Below, piece by piece: positions 1 to 10,053 of a stretch of 64,000 nucleotides of DNA. The stretch is from assembly GCF_932276165.1 (NCBI RefSeq), contig NC_064001.1:1929501-1993500 (forward strand), written 5' to 3'. The DNA is from Plutella xylostella (lineage: Eukaryota > Arthropoda > Insecta > Lepidoptera > Plutellidae). The number at the start of each line of letters is the position of its first letter. Within the stretch, counting starts at the first letter, position 1. The position numbers and the translations under genes were made by a program. The notes beneath the pieces were generated by a model. The model searched no databases, had not been told where the DNA came from, and saw only the letters and a program-made list of their open reading frames with translations.

Positions 1-655
1 TCTGATGCCATTTATTAAAGTCGTGAAACAAAAGCCGAGCGGAAATGTTATAGTGAAGACCATTTTTCACATTGAGGGATTTCCACTATCATTCCACTAT
101 GTTGGTTGTCCAGAGCTTTCGTAGGAATGGTTTTATGTCCTACATTCAAAGATTTTACTTATTTATTTTGGAGGAAACATTCAATGATGATGAATAAGTA
201 GGTACTTTGCAACAAAATGTTTTCGTCTGTGAAGGTTACTTGTACTCCTCAACGCCTACACCAATAGGTTAAATTATAAGATTAGAACTTGAAATATAAA
301 AAGAAACTAATGAATATAACTGACAATTAAAACACCACCCTTTTCCAGATAACTAAAGCTACGATCAAATCAAAGATTTTAAAGATTTGTTTAGGTGTTT
401 CACCAAAAACATAGGTACAAAGTATATTGAGCACTGTTTTCTGAACTAGATATCAATCTGTATTTCAAAAGACAGTTCTCTTGCAGATTAGGGCCTTACT
501 ATTGACAACTTTTGAACTGATAAAATATAGCTAATAACACCCAAAAATACATTACCTGAGACGCTGTGAACCGAAAAAAATCTGACACGTTATAGTTATA
601 ACACCTCTCTTTTTTGCCATGGGTTAAAAATAAAAAAGTAAAAACAAATGCCTAC
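1..655. other. AT-rich non-coding stretch
   Basis: No coding, RNA or repeat signal that I can support. The sequence is AT-rich with stops in all frames. It borders a short GC-rich block from about 655 that may be an exon. Confidence 0.5.
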
Positions 656-767
656 CACGGCGCCGTCGGGGCGGTAGTCTCGGCTCGTGGGCGAGGAGCG
701 TTCGTCAAGGCCGCGGCCACGTGACGACGGCTGAACATCGAATGGTAATGAATGGGCATCGTCTAGA
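656..767 (-). CDS. possible internal exon of an unidentified minus-strand gene
   Basis: A GC-rich block stands out from AT-rich surroundings. On the minus strand it is open and reads ...SSRGRGLDERSSPTSRDYRP..., followed by a donor-like GTAGGC at 655-650. Acceptor-like AG dinucleotides precede it at either 769-768 or 732-731, so the exon could begin at 767 or 730. No neighbouring exon was found to join to it and the family is not recognised. It could equally be a GC-rich non-coding element. What is seen is composition, an open frame and a donor; coding status is inference. Confidence 0.25.
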
Positions 768-875
768 CTATTTGGCGGGAAACACGAAGAGAATGATAGA
801 GGAAGCAAGGATTATCGTGATCGAGGATTATCGAGATGGCGTTGTAGATTTTGACATACATACATACACATGCTC

Positions 876-1213
876 ACGACTGTAATTCCCGAAGGGGTAG
901 TCACCCGCTATTCGCTGTACATTTGTAAGTACTCACGTGATAGGTTGCGAGCCGTATCGCCGTTTTTGATGAGTACAATGCACTGAAGTTGTCGGGTAAG
1001 TGGGCAACCCGAATGTCAGATGTTTTCAAGATGCCCGAAGGCCTCTGACTAGGCTTAACGACTGCTGCCGAAGCAGCAGCCTGGACCCACGGCTTAACGT
1101 GCCGTCCGAAGCACGGAAGCGTCCAGAAAACAACCACTTCAAATTCGGTCTCCAAATCGGTCACCCATCCAATGGCTGACTGTGCCAGTTGTTGCTTAAC
1201 CTCAGTGATAGTA
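876..1213 (-). repeat. 5S-rRNA-derived SINE with a divergent tail
   Basis: Read on the minus strand, the head resembles the internal promoter region of 5S rRNA (gaggttaagcaacaactg, then ggatgggtgacc). The body is shared with the copies at 4487 and 29526. The distal part differs: after the shared 'gttgcccacttacccgacaa' it switches to another sequence ending in the 'ccccttcgggaattacagt' motif that also occurs near 3398 and 30655. This copy therefore looks like a subfamily or chimera. Short open frames inside are shadows of the repeat. Confidence 0.65.
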
Positions 1214-1586
1214 GATTTTGATTGCCGAACTTTTATGGAAACTTTACTAGTTCGATTTTCGAGTTATGGACGGAGTTATGCATTTCCAATGCCAATATTT
1301 GGCCGAGATGACGTTTAAGAGTGAAAATGGAAAAGTGCTATTCTAGAAATCTTACATAATGTCAAAATTTGTGTATTTTTTTCGGAAGCATTTACAGCTA
1401 CAGCAAAAGTGCGGTAATTTATAATATTTCAGTATTTAAATCTATCACCCAGAGCTGTGACCCAAGTATAAGACGCTTTATGGCTTCAAGATTATCCTTC
1501 TTAACACGTAAGAGGTTCTGTTGTTTTGCTCGTTCGGACGAAATGAAGAGATACTACCACACACTCACATAACTATATTTTTTTAC

Positions 1587-1823
1587 TACACTCACAAGCA
1601 ATGAAAAAATTCCATTCTCAAAATGACGACACCAAACAACCCAGTACTTTTCAAACAATCAATTTATAATTTGGACAATATATTACCGTTTTTAGTTGCT
1701 TATATTCTGATGCTCTGTTAAATGCATTACAATGTTGCAGAAGGAGTCATTAAGCTAGCCTTTTCCGTTTAGGAATAATTTGGTTTTTTTCTCAGTGGAA
1801 CATTTTCATGGCCCGTGAGTGTA
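1587..1823. mobile_element. MITE with ~28-bp imperfect terminal inverted repeats
   Basis: The left end tacactcacaagcaatgaaa is mirrored by the right end, which reads as the complement of tacactcacgggccatgaaa. Both start and end with TA, consistent with a TA target. Related ends occur at 4170-4258, 10850-10930, 24665-24740 and 59160-59412. The 'gtcattaagctagccttttcc' segment inside is also in the 4170 and 59165 copies. There is no coding capacity. The superfamily is not proven. Confidence 0.6.
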
Positions 1824-2362
1824 TAAAGTAGTCCTAAATGGTTTTCCCGTGAGAATAACGGGTGAAAAGTGAAAAGTAGCATATAGATGAGTTAATCCAA
1901 GGTGTCAACTACTACATGCCAAAATACATAAAAAATGTACCATCTGTTTAATCTACCGCGAAAGAGTAACAAACATCCATCAATACTTTAATTGTTTTAT
2001 AAAAAAAATAAGATTGTTAGTATCGGAAAATCAGTCATAATATAGAACAATAAATTTTCTTATTTGAATGTTCAAATTAATAATACAAAATAACTATTTA
2101 TCTAAAACTTTAAAAATGCTTAAATGTGCCCGTCTTTAGGTATTAATGCCTGAAATATATACATATTTCAGGCATGTAAGTTAGTACTGTATAATTAAAT
2201 GTAAGCACATGGCAAACTTTTTACACTAAGGTTAGTAAACTGTTCGGTGTAAACTGAATAATTCATGGCGAAGTTGACTGACCTGTTGTAAACCTGCCGC
2301 CTGGCACTGACCGCCTATTCGGTAAACTTACATGAACGTATAAGAAAGGACATTTATGTACC
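1824..2362. other. non-coding AT-rich interval
   Basis: I see no gene. There is a short palindromic pair around 2147-2175 (cctgaaatatat / atatttcagg). Otherwise the sequence is plain AT-rich with stops in every frame. Confidence 0.4.
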
Positions 2363-2496
2363 TCTTCTTTCTCCTGCCCTCTTCCCAGTTCAGCTGGGGT
2401 CGGGCCTGCTCGTACTTCGGCGCCAGGATATTCTATCCCGGGTTGTCGATGTGGTCAGGTTTTGGGCTTTTATTGTATAAAGGACATTTATGTACC
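2345..2496 (+). mobile_element. 116-bp retroposed fragment flanked by an 18-bp direct repeat
   Basis: The 18-bp word aaaggacatttatgtacc occurs at 2345-2362 and again at 2479-2496. It flanks a 116-bp insert beginning tcttctttctcctgccctct. The long exact direct repeat looks like a target-site duplication left by target-primed reverse transcription. The insert is too short to classify and may be a truncated LINE or SINE tail. Confidence 0.6.
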
Positions 2497-2596
2497 ATCA
2501 TAATATTATTATACAATCGTGAGCAATGAAAAAAAACCGTACTTACATAGGGTAGGCCATAGGTTTTAACATAAAATGTTACAGTATGGTGTTCAA

Positions 2597-2798
2597 TCCT
2601 AACTAATACCTATTATAAATGCGAAAGTTACTGTGTCTGTCTGACTGTTACTGTTTCACGCCAAAACTACTGAACGGATTTAAATGAAATTTGATATACA
2701 TACGGTCTAGACCCTGGGAAAGATCATAGGCTACTTTTTATATCGGAATTCCCACGGGAAACTTTTTAAGGCGAAGCGAAGCGCGCGGGAACAGCTAG
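2597..2798 (+). mobile_element. non-autonomous Helitron
   Basis: It begins with TC (tcctaactaatacctattata), continues with 'aaatgcgaaagttactgtgtc' and ends with a GC-rich, hairpin-prone tract just before CTAG. The left flank is A and the right flank is T. These are the family hallmarks: 5'-TC, 3'-CTRR, insertion between A and T, no target duplication and no inverted repeats. It is about 200 bp and has no Rep/helicase coding sequence. This layout is common in Lepidoptera. Confidence 0.75.
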
Positions 2799-4166
2799 TT
2801 TTGTAATAAATAGTCAAATGGCGACGCTCAATCTTTACCCGGGGTACGCTCCCGCCCTTGGATCACCTGAAACCTTAATCGGCCGTGAAGCAATGTCCTT
2901 GAATATTTTTATAACAAATAAATGAAGAATATTCCGAATTTCAAAGTGTAACGTTTACCGAGGCCGGCTATTATGTAAAACTAGCTCTATGTAAATCCAA
3001 TTATTAAACTGTACTTTATATTTAAATTAATGACTTTCACAAACTCGTTGTATATGTATAGAAACAGACTCGTAACGTTTCTCTACCGTCTAAAAGGATT
3101 TATGGCAAATTGCTTGTGATATGGAAGATGACACTGCATATTCATGCAATTGTGGAGCTTATGCTGCTGCAATTAAGGTTGTCGGCCGCATTGAAACAGC
3201 GATTCCTGCTAATTTGAACAAAACATGAAACCGCCCATACAATTACTTACAGAGGTACAGTGGAGGAAAAGTCTGTGCGAAAATCCTAGGGGTAATTCTC
3301 GCATATATGTAATCGAGTTTTAACATCAACGGTGAGGGGTGAAATCACCTACATAATGTAATAGACAAATACATACATAATAATTGTGCTAACGAATGTA
3401 ATCCCCGAAGGGGTAGTCAGAGGTGACTCGCAAGCGACCCGCTTTTCTCAACTAGGAAACATCATAAACTAAATTATAACGATAAAAAACCGGCCAAGTT
3501 GGACTTGCACTCTGTGGGATCCGTACAAGTCTACTTACCTAAGATAATTATTTTCCCTTATAATTTCCTTCATATTAGTATTGTAGGTACTATATCCATG
3601 ATTTTTTTCATATTTTTTTGCTTGCAAAGATATTTTAATACGAAGGTCAGTGAGAAAGAAAAAAAAACTACTGAAATCTTTTATTTTGGATTAATTTGAT
3701 TGTAGAAGTTTGTAACTTTATTCATTATTATAATGGTTGTCATTAGGTTGAAATGCGGACATATTTTTGCCATGTTATTGTATGTGTCAAACCATCTTGT
3801 TCGTATACTAAGGTAGAATTTCAGCAAACGCTAAACGTATTTAGTAGCCTGTCAGTTTGTACAAAATGTATTTAAAATTTGATTTAATTTCAATTTTAAA
3901 TACGTTTATCGTTTGGTAAAATTGACCCTTAATCCAAGAAATCTTGCTTAGATTGATCAACATTGCCCTCTACTTATAATCTGGCATCGTCGCCTCGTTG
4001 CTTCTCTAGTGTCAGCAAAAACTACGGTTTCTGATCTCTGATCAGGGAATCACTCTAATCTATGAATTTGCTTGATTTTAATCTGCATAAAGCTTAGCAA
4101 AATTGCAATTTACAATTTATAAGTTGTTTTTTAATTGTTTGTTTTAGTCTTTATTTTGTTTCCTAG
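2799..4166. other. non-coding interval with repeat scraps
   Basis: No supported gene. It holds a short copy of the 'ccccgaaggggtagtcag' repeat at about 3398-3450. It also has the head of the 'accggccaagt' repeat at 3487, whose long copy is at 32455. The 3735-3830 segment resembles 55945-56050. A small inverted-repeat element lies at 3809-3931 (listed separately). Confidence 0.4.
3809..3931. mobile_element. short palindromic MITE
   Basis: The two arms pair: 'aaggtagaatttcagcaaac' with 'ctaaacgtattta' on the left, and 'taaatacgttta' with 'cgtttggtaaaattgaccct' on the right. The arms are about 35 bp with a few mismatches and a central spacer of about 50 bp. There is no coding capacity. Confidence 0.5.
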
Positions 4167-4486
4167 CTTTATAAAGCGTCATTAAGCTAGCCTTTTCCTT
4201 GTAGGGGTGACTTGTTGATTTTCTCACTGGAACTTATACATTTCTTGTGAGTGTAGGTATTAGTAGGTAGTATTGTGAGGTAGGTATTATACTCTTATGA
4301 ATGTAAAGATTGTCAGCCTTCTCGCGTGAATAAGAGACGGTATCTTTAGTATCTTGTTTCCGATTCTCAGGTTATACTCAGGTCCGAAATAGAGGTTTCT
4401 TTCCCCCGTTTATGTTACTTACATTTATTTGTACCGGTATTCAGAATATTGTTGGTAATAAAAACTTAACTTACTTCCTACCAATT

Positions 4487-4850
4487 CATCATCACGACCC
4501 ATTACGTCCCCACTGCTGGGGCACGGGTCTCCTTTCCAATGAAGGAAGGGTTTAGGCCTAGTCCGCCACGCTGGCCAAGTGCGGGTTGGTGGACCCCAAC
4601 ACAAGCAAGCTTGTGCTGAGAGAGTTGTCGGGTAAGTGGGCAACCCGACTGTCAGATGTTTTCAAGCCGCCCGAAGGCCTCTGACTAGGCTTAACGACTG
4701 CTGCCGAAGCAGCAACCGGGACCCACGGCTTAACGTGCCGTCCGAAGCACGGAAGCGTCCAGAAAAGCACCACTTGAAATTGGTCACCCATCCAATGGCT
4801 GACCGTGTCAGTTGTTGCTTTACCTCAGCGATCAGTTACGATACCAATTA
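4487..4850 (-). repeat. 5S-rRNA-derived SINE, near full-length
   Basis: On the minus strand, from 4850 downward, the head carries a 5S-like internal promoter: 'gctgaggtaaagcaacaact' then 'ggatgggtgacc'. A body rich in 'ccgtgggtcccggttgctgc' follows, then a tail ending 'gggacgtaatgggtcgtgat'. It is nearly identical in layout to 29526-29882, and its 3' part recurs at 35284-35424. Overlapping open frames on both strands, such as one reading FWTLPCFGRHVKPWV, recur in all copies and are repeat shadows. SINE3-type origin is inference from 5S similarity. Confidence 0.75.
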
Positions 4851-4992
4851 ATTTAATTTAATATTCTCATACTGAAAAATTGCTAGATAACTCCTAAATA
4901 TAAACGTAGATATTGGGCATAAAAAATTAGCTTCATTTAGAGTTTTTCATGTTTTAGTAAGGAACGATATTGTATAAATTTTATATGGTTAT

Positions 4993-5181
4993 TGTTAAAA
5001 TGCAACAAAGATTTTTGTATGTCTCAGAATAAGGTAGCGCATTTTTGGTCTGTAACCTTTTTATAATCTGTGCCTCTACTCTATGGTTATATAGAAAAAA
5101 AAAAAAAATTCACGCTGCACGCTCCATCTTTTAATTACCAAAATCCATTTAAATAAATAGTTTCCACCATCGCTTTCATCA
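4993..5181 (+). repeat. copia element 5' LTR
   Basis: The LTR is 189 bp, from tgttaaaatgcaac to cgctttcatca. It has a TATA-like ggttatatag before an A-run at about 5080-5108. It differs from the 3' LTR by one substitution near 5064 (a/g), one near 5140 (a/t) and one single-base length difference after the A-run. Confidence 0.95.
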
Positions 5182-5195
5182 GGTTATGGGCCCAG
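5182..5195 (+). promoter_or_regulatory. primer-binding site, internal initiator tRNA-Met type
   Basis: The sequence ggttatgggcccag immediately follows the LTR. It complements the anticodon-arm region of insect initiator tRNA-Met rather than its 3' CCA end. Drosophila copia is known to prime from a tRNA-iMet half-molecule, so the same mode is inferred here. The 14 bases are seen directly; the tRNA comparison is from memory. Confidence 0.85.
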
Positions 5196-5397
5196 GACCT
5201 TACCCAGGGCCTTCACCAGTGGATCGTGTGGAAACTATTTTGTTTGAAGGATTGCTGCGGTCAAGTGGCGAAAAATCTTGTGGCCGGTCAAGGTCAAAGG
5301 CGAACGCGACAGCGTGGCGTGGGCCGGTAAAGGTCCATCGAAGGCGGAGGCAAGGACGTGGTAAAGCGATCCAATCGTCGAGTCTTCATCAAGAAAA

Positions 5398-6573
5398 ATG
5401 GAAGCGGCAGGGTTGAGCATCGATCGCCGACAACTTCTAGAAGGCGCGGAGGGATGGACCGCGTGGCATTTCAAGATCAAGGTCATGCTGAGGGCGGCGG
5501 GTCTCCTCGACATCGTGGATGGCACACTCAAGCCGCCAGAGGATAAATCGGAGATAGAAAAGTGGGAGGTAAAGGACGCTAAAGCTCAAAATTTAATTGT
5601 AATGCATGTATCTGAAAAAATAATTCCCCAAATCTCCAATTGTCAATCTGCATGTGAAATATGGAGCAAATTGCTGACTATATTTGAGCAAAAAGGAGAG
5701 CTGTCAGTCCACATTCTCCAACAAAAGTTCTTCGCCATGAGATATGAAGAAAATGATAGCATGTCCCAATATTTGAGTAGATTCGAAGGAATCCTATGTA
5801 AGCTTCGAAACATAAACGCAGAGGTCAGCGACAGCATGGCTATAACTAAGATAACCTCGTCCTTACCAGTTCAATACCAACACTTCGTGTCTGCGTGGGA
5901 ATCAGTACCTGCAGACAAGCGTACCCTCGAGGAGCTCACTGCGAGGCTTCTGATTGAGGAGCAGCGCTTCAACTCAAGGAAGGAGGAAGAAGAGGTTACA
6001 GCGTTTGCGGCATTCAAGGGACGGAAATGCTTCAAGTGTGGTAAAATAGGACACTACAAGAAAGATTGCAGGTCAGGTAATGTCAGTAATAATATTAATA
6101 ATAATTCTAATAACAGCAAGTATTGTTCTCACTGCAAAAAGTCTAATCATAATTTAAAAAATTGTTGGTTTAAAAACAAAAGTAATAACAGTAATTTTAG
6201 TGGTAAAAGCTATGTAAACTCTGGTAATGCATTTCCTGTGTCTGTGCTGCCGTCTGCTTTGAGCAGTCAAACATGGATCATGGACAGTGGTGCCTCAGAG
6301 CACATGTGCCATAACATCAACTTATTCTCAGAATATAAAAAGTTAGAAAACCCTAAATCTATTATTGTAGGTGATGGTAAAATCATACATGCAGTAGGGT
6401 TAGGTAGCATTACATTGGAGGCATACAACGGTAAAGTTTGGATTCATACAACATTAAATAATGTATTGCATGTTCCTGAAATAAAAACGAATTTACTTTC
6501 AGCAAGTTCAGCAACAGACAGGGGTTATAATGTGACCATAAATAAACAAAACTGTATTTTCACAAAAAAATAA
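5398..6573 (+). CDS. gag: copia Gag plus protease (first part of the gag-pol frame)
   Basis: A 391-residue frame. Residues from about 10 to 190 are a Ty1-type Gag (e.g. WSKLLTIFEQKGELSVHIL). CCHC zinc knuckle CFKCGKIGHYKKDC is at about 210, and a second, CSHCKKSNHNLKNC, at about 242. The aspartic protease active site WIMDSGASEHMC is at about 291. The frame stops at TAA 6571-6573, directly after seven A residues (6564-6570). The following pol reading frame is displaced by one base. Copia elements usually have one gag-pol frame, so a length change in the A-run is the likely cause. The ATG at 5398 is the first that covers the Gag domain. Confidence 0.9.
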   Translation: MEAAGLSIDRRQLLEGAEGWTAWHFKIKVMLRAAGLLDIVDGTLKPPEDKSEIEKWEVKDAKAQNLIVMHVSEKIIPQISNCQSACEIWSKLLTIFEQKGELSVHILQQKFFAMRYEENDSMSQYLSRFEGILCKLRNINAEVSDSMAITKITSSLPVQYQHFVSAWESVPADKRTLEELTARLLIEEQRFNSRKEEEEVTAFAAFKGRKCFKCGKIGHYKKDCRSGNVSNNINNNSNNSKYCSHCKKSNHNLKNCWFKNKSNNSNFSGKSYVNSGNAFPVSVLPSALSSQTWIMDSGASEHMCHNINLFSEYKKLENPKSIIVGDGKIIHAVGLGSITLEAYNGKVWIHTTLNNVLHVPEIKTNLLSASSATDRGYNVTINKQNCIFTKK

Positions 6574-9436
6574 ACAAGGAAGTGTATGTGCATTAGCCTA
6601 TCGAGAAAATAATCTATTTGTCATGAAATTCAGGTTTATAAGTTTTGAAAATGCATGTGTTGGTAAGTGCAGTGATAATTTAATGGATTGGCATGAAAAA
6701 ATGTGTCATCAGGACATTGAACAAGTGAAATCAATGTTGAAAAGGTCTAACATTGATTGTGATTTAAACAGTGGTAGGGAAGTAACATGTGAGTCGTGTC
6801 TTAAGGGCAAGTTACACAAACAACCATTTCCATTAAGTCAAGTTAGGGCGGAGAGACCTGGGCAACTTTTACATATGGATCTTTGTGGGCCAATGGAATC
6901 AACATCATTAGGTGGTGCCAGATATTACCTACTTATTGAAGATGACTATACAAAGTATAAAACAGTATATTTTCTTAAAAATAAGTCAGAAACCATTGAA
7001 AAAGTTAGGATTTTTCTTAATTATGTTACAAAAAATCTTGAGTACAAAGTTGAGGTTATAAGGTCTGACTGTGGGTTAGAGTTCTTAAATAAAAGTATGA
7101 AAATGTTGTTGGATAACTTAGGTATCATTCATCAAACAAGTGTTCCCTACACCCCACAGCAAAATGGTTGTATTGAAAGAGAAATGAGAACAACAACAGA
7201 AGCGGCTAGGAGTATTTTACTGTCAAGCGGCTTAAACAAGTCCCTTTGGGCAGAAGCTGTTAACACAGCAGTGTTCGTTATAAATAGAACAGGTAAAAGT
7301 AGAATAAAAAATGTTACCCCTTATGAGTTATGGTTCAAAACAAATAAGTTTGATTTAAATAACTTAAAAACTTTCGGGTGTAAAGTCGGGGTTCACATCC
7401 CAAATCAAAAACGAACCAAATGGGATAGTAAAGCAGAGATAGGTTTCTTTGTAGGTTATGGTGAAACAACTAGAATCTATTTTCCCAACAAAAATGATGT
7501 TTTGATTAAAAAAGAAGTAACTTTTATGAAAGAAATGAGTAGTGAGAAGTCACGTCCAATAGTAGGTAACGGTGATCAGGTTATTGAAGCTTCTACCTCT
7601 ACAAATCAAACTATAGGTAATGATTTTACAATCTCTGAAGAACAACAGATGCCGACAATAAATGAGGAAAATATAGTATCTGAAGAAGAAATGACATCTA
7701 CAGAAGAGAAAGAATCAAGTGAAGAAGAGCTCGAAGGATATAGTACACCAGACAGGGCAGTGTCAGAAATGGTCGATAGGCAAAACCTTGAAGTTGAAGA
7801 AATAACAACAGAAGATGTAGATGAAGGAATACCAGAATCAAACCTAAGGAGAAGCAAGCGGACTATAAAAAAACCTCAATATTTAAAGGATTATGAAACT
7901 AATTTCCTCACAACGTCCGTGGAACCACTCACCATTGAAGAAGCTCTGACTTCAGATGCTAAAGAAAATTGGAAGGATGCTATGAAAACAGAGATGGATA
8001 CATTAAATGAAAATAATACATGGACTATAGTAGACGATGTCCCAGACGGTAACAAAGTTATTTCAAGTAAATGGGTTTTTAAAGTTAAAGAGGTCGGAGA
8101 TCAAAAGGTTTACAAAGCTAGGCTAGTAGCAAGAGGTTTTGAACAGGATGATTGTGATCTAGAGGTCTATTCACCAGTTGCTAGATTGCCAACATTTAGG
8201 GTATTTATGGCTGTAGCACATAAATTAGGACTATCAGTGCATCAAATGGATGTAGTAGGTGCCTTTTTACACGGTGATATAGATGAAACAGTGTATCTAA
8301 AACTACCTTCTGGTGAAATCTGTAAACTCAACAAATCGTTGTACGGGTTAAAAAAATCTCCTAAGTACTGGAATAAAAAATTTGATAACCTCATGATAAA
8401 GGAAGGTTTAACCAAGTCAAAAAGTGATCACTGTTTATATTCTAGAAAACAAGGTGAATGTAAGACCTATTTACTGTTATATGTCGATGACATACTGATA
8501 TTTAGCACTAAAAACAGTGATTTAGAAGTTTTTAAAAGAAATCTGTGTATGTCATTCAAAATGAAGGATTTAGGATTAGCTAAAAGTTTTTTAGGTATTG
8601 ACATTGTTCAAGAAAAAGATAAAATTATAATTAGTCAAAGTAAATACTTAACTAAAGTTCTAGAGCGTTTTAATATGTCAAACTGCAAACCTATGAGTAC
8701 TCCTATAGATCAAAACTTTAAATTTGAAGTTTTAAAAATAGATGTTTCAGATAGTTCTGAAATTGAGAAAAAGTGTAGACAACTAATAGGAAGTTTAATG
8801 TATGCCGTTTGTGGCACAAGACCAGACTTATGTGTGTCTGTTAGTTTCCTTAGCAGGTATCAGCACTGTGCAAGTATCATGCTATATAAAAGTTTAAAAC
8901 GTGTACTGCGGTACATAAAAGGTACTTTGAATTATGCTTTGGTATACGGTAGCGCAGACACAGACAATGGATTGCTGGGTTTTGTTGATGCGGATTGGTC
9001 CGGAGACACTTTGGATAGAAAGTCAACGACAGGATATTTCTTTAAGATGTTTAACTGTATTGTAGTTTGGTGTTGTAAGAAACAATTATGTGTATCACTG
9101 TCATCCACAGAATCAGAGTATATTGCTTTAAGCATAGCCATAGCAGAAGCTTGTTGGTTGAAACATTTACTAAATGATTTTGATATTATCAGCGATCAAG
9201 TGATTATCTATGAGGATAACCAGTCAGTAATAAAGTTAGCATACAACAGTGAAAATATGAAAAGATTAAAACATCTGGATACCAGATATCACTTCATTGT
9301 TGATAAAATTAATGAAAAGTGTATCTCCCTTGAATACATTAAAACAAATGATAACTTAGCAGATTTGTTAACAAAACCATTAGGAAAAAATCTCTTTGAA
9401 AAATTTAACAAAATTCTGTTTTCTGTTATAGATTAA
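6574..9436 (+). CDS. pol: copia Pol: integrase, reverse transcriptase, RNase H
   Basis: The frame is open from the break; its first ATG is at 6623, giving 937 residues from there. It has a GAG-pre-integrase zinc motif (WHEKMCHQD ... CESCLKGK). The integrase core follows with HMDLCGP at about residue 88, RSDCGLEF and an E in PQQNGCIEREMR. An acidic, Ser/Glu-rich linker spans about 300-420. RT has YVDDILIF at about 619. RNase H has DADWSGD at about 788, STESEYIAL and YEDNQS. The domain order is that of Ty1/copia. No internal stop is seen, so this half is intact apart from losing its Gag connection. Confidence 0.93.
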
Positions 9437-9849
9437 AAGTCAGCTAAGGTATCGGGCAGTGTAAAAGTTTAAGGCATTACTGTTAAGATTAATTTAATGT
9501 TTTTTGTTCTTTGGTAAATTTAAAGACACAAATATGTCAGAAAAATAAAGTAATGTTAAGGCATAATGTAGACTTAGGATTAATGTTAGTAAACTTTGTA
9601 TAACTGAGCTTGTTCGGTAGTTAACTACTAAATTTAACCTTTTGTGTTTAAAGTAGGTAGGTAAGCTAGAAGTATTAGTACTTATGTCAAGTAAGTTATT
9701 AATATATTTTGTGTTTCTTAAGTAGAGAAGGTTTAGTGCGTACTCATGCTTTATATAATTTATATAGTCACAAGAGATTAGTTAAGAATAAGATTTACTG
9801 TTAGTTTGTGTCATAAATACAGCATTGTATGATTGTAGGAAAATATTTG

Positions 9850-9860
9850 TTGGGGGGGGA
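9850..9860 (+). promoter_or_regulatory. copia polypurine tract
   Basis: The G-run ttgggggggga abuts the 3' LTR and is the expected plus-strand primer. Confidence 0.85.
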
Positions 9861-10048
9861 TGTTAAAATGCAACAAAGATTTTTGTATGTCTCAGAATAA
9901 GGTAGCGCATTTTTGGTCTGTAACCTTTTTATGATCTGTGCCTCTACTCTATGGTTATATAGAAAAAAAAAAAAAATCACGCTGCACGCTCCATCTTTTA
10001 ATTTCCAAAATCCATTTAAATAAATAGTTTCCACCATCGCTTTCATCA
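9861..10048 (+). repeat. copia element 3' LTR
   Basis: 188 bp from tgttaaaatgcaac to cgctttcatca. It matches the 5' LTR except for about three positions and is followed by the TSD gttat. Confidence 0.95.
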
Positions 10049-10053
10049 GTTAT

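Larger units (their letters stand above)
4988..10053 (+). mobile_element. Ty1/copia LTR retrotransposon, 5.06 kb, flanked by TSD gttat
   Basis: The target duplication gttat is at 4988-4992 and 10049-10053. Both LTRs begin TG and end CA. Between them lie a primer-binding site, gag with protease, then integrase-RT-RNase H (copia order), and a G-rich polypurine tract. About three differences between the LTRs indicate a fairly recent insertion. The coding region is broken once near 6564-6573, so this copy is probably non-autonomous although otherwise well preserved. Confidence 0.95.

Noticed and set aside
4425..4851. Overlapping 70-77 codon frames on both strands, repeated at 901, 29593 and 35209
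   Set aside because: They recur in every copy of the 5S-derived SINE with varying start and end, so they are repeat shadows.
5235..5531. 98-codon minus-strand frame at the start of the copia element
   Set aside because: Antisense to gag and not supported by any motif.
7606..7857. Serine-rich minus-strand frame
   Set aside because: Mirror of the acidic linker of copia Pol.
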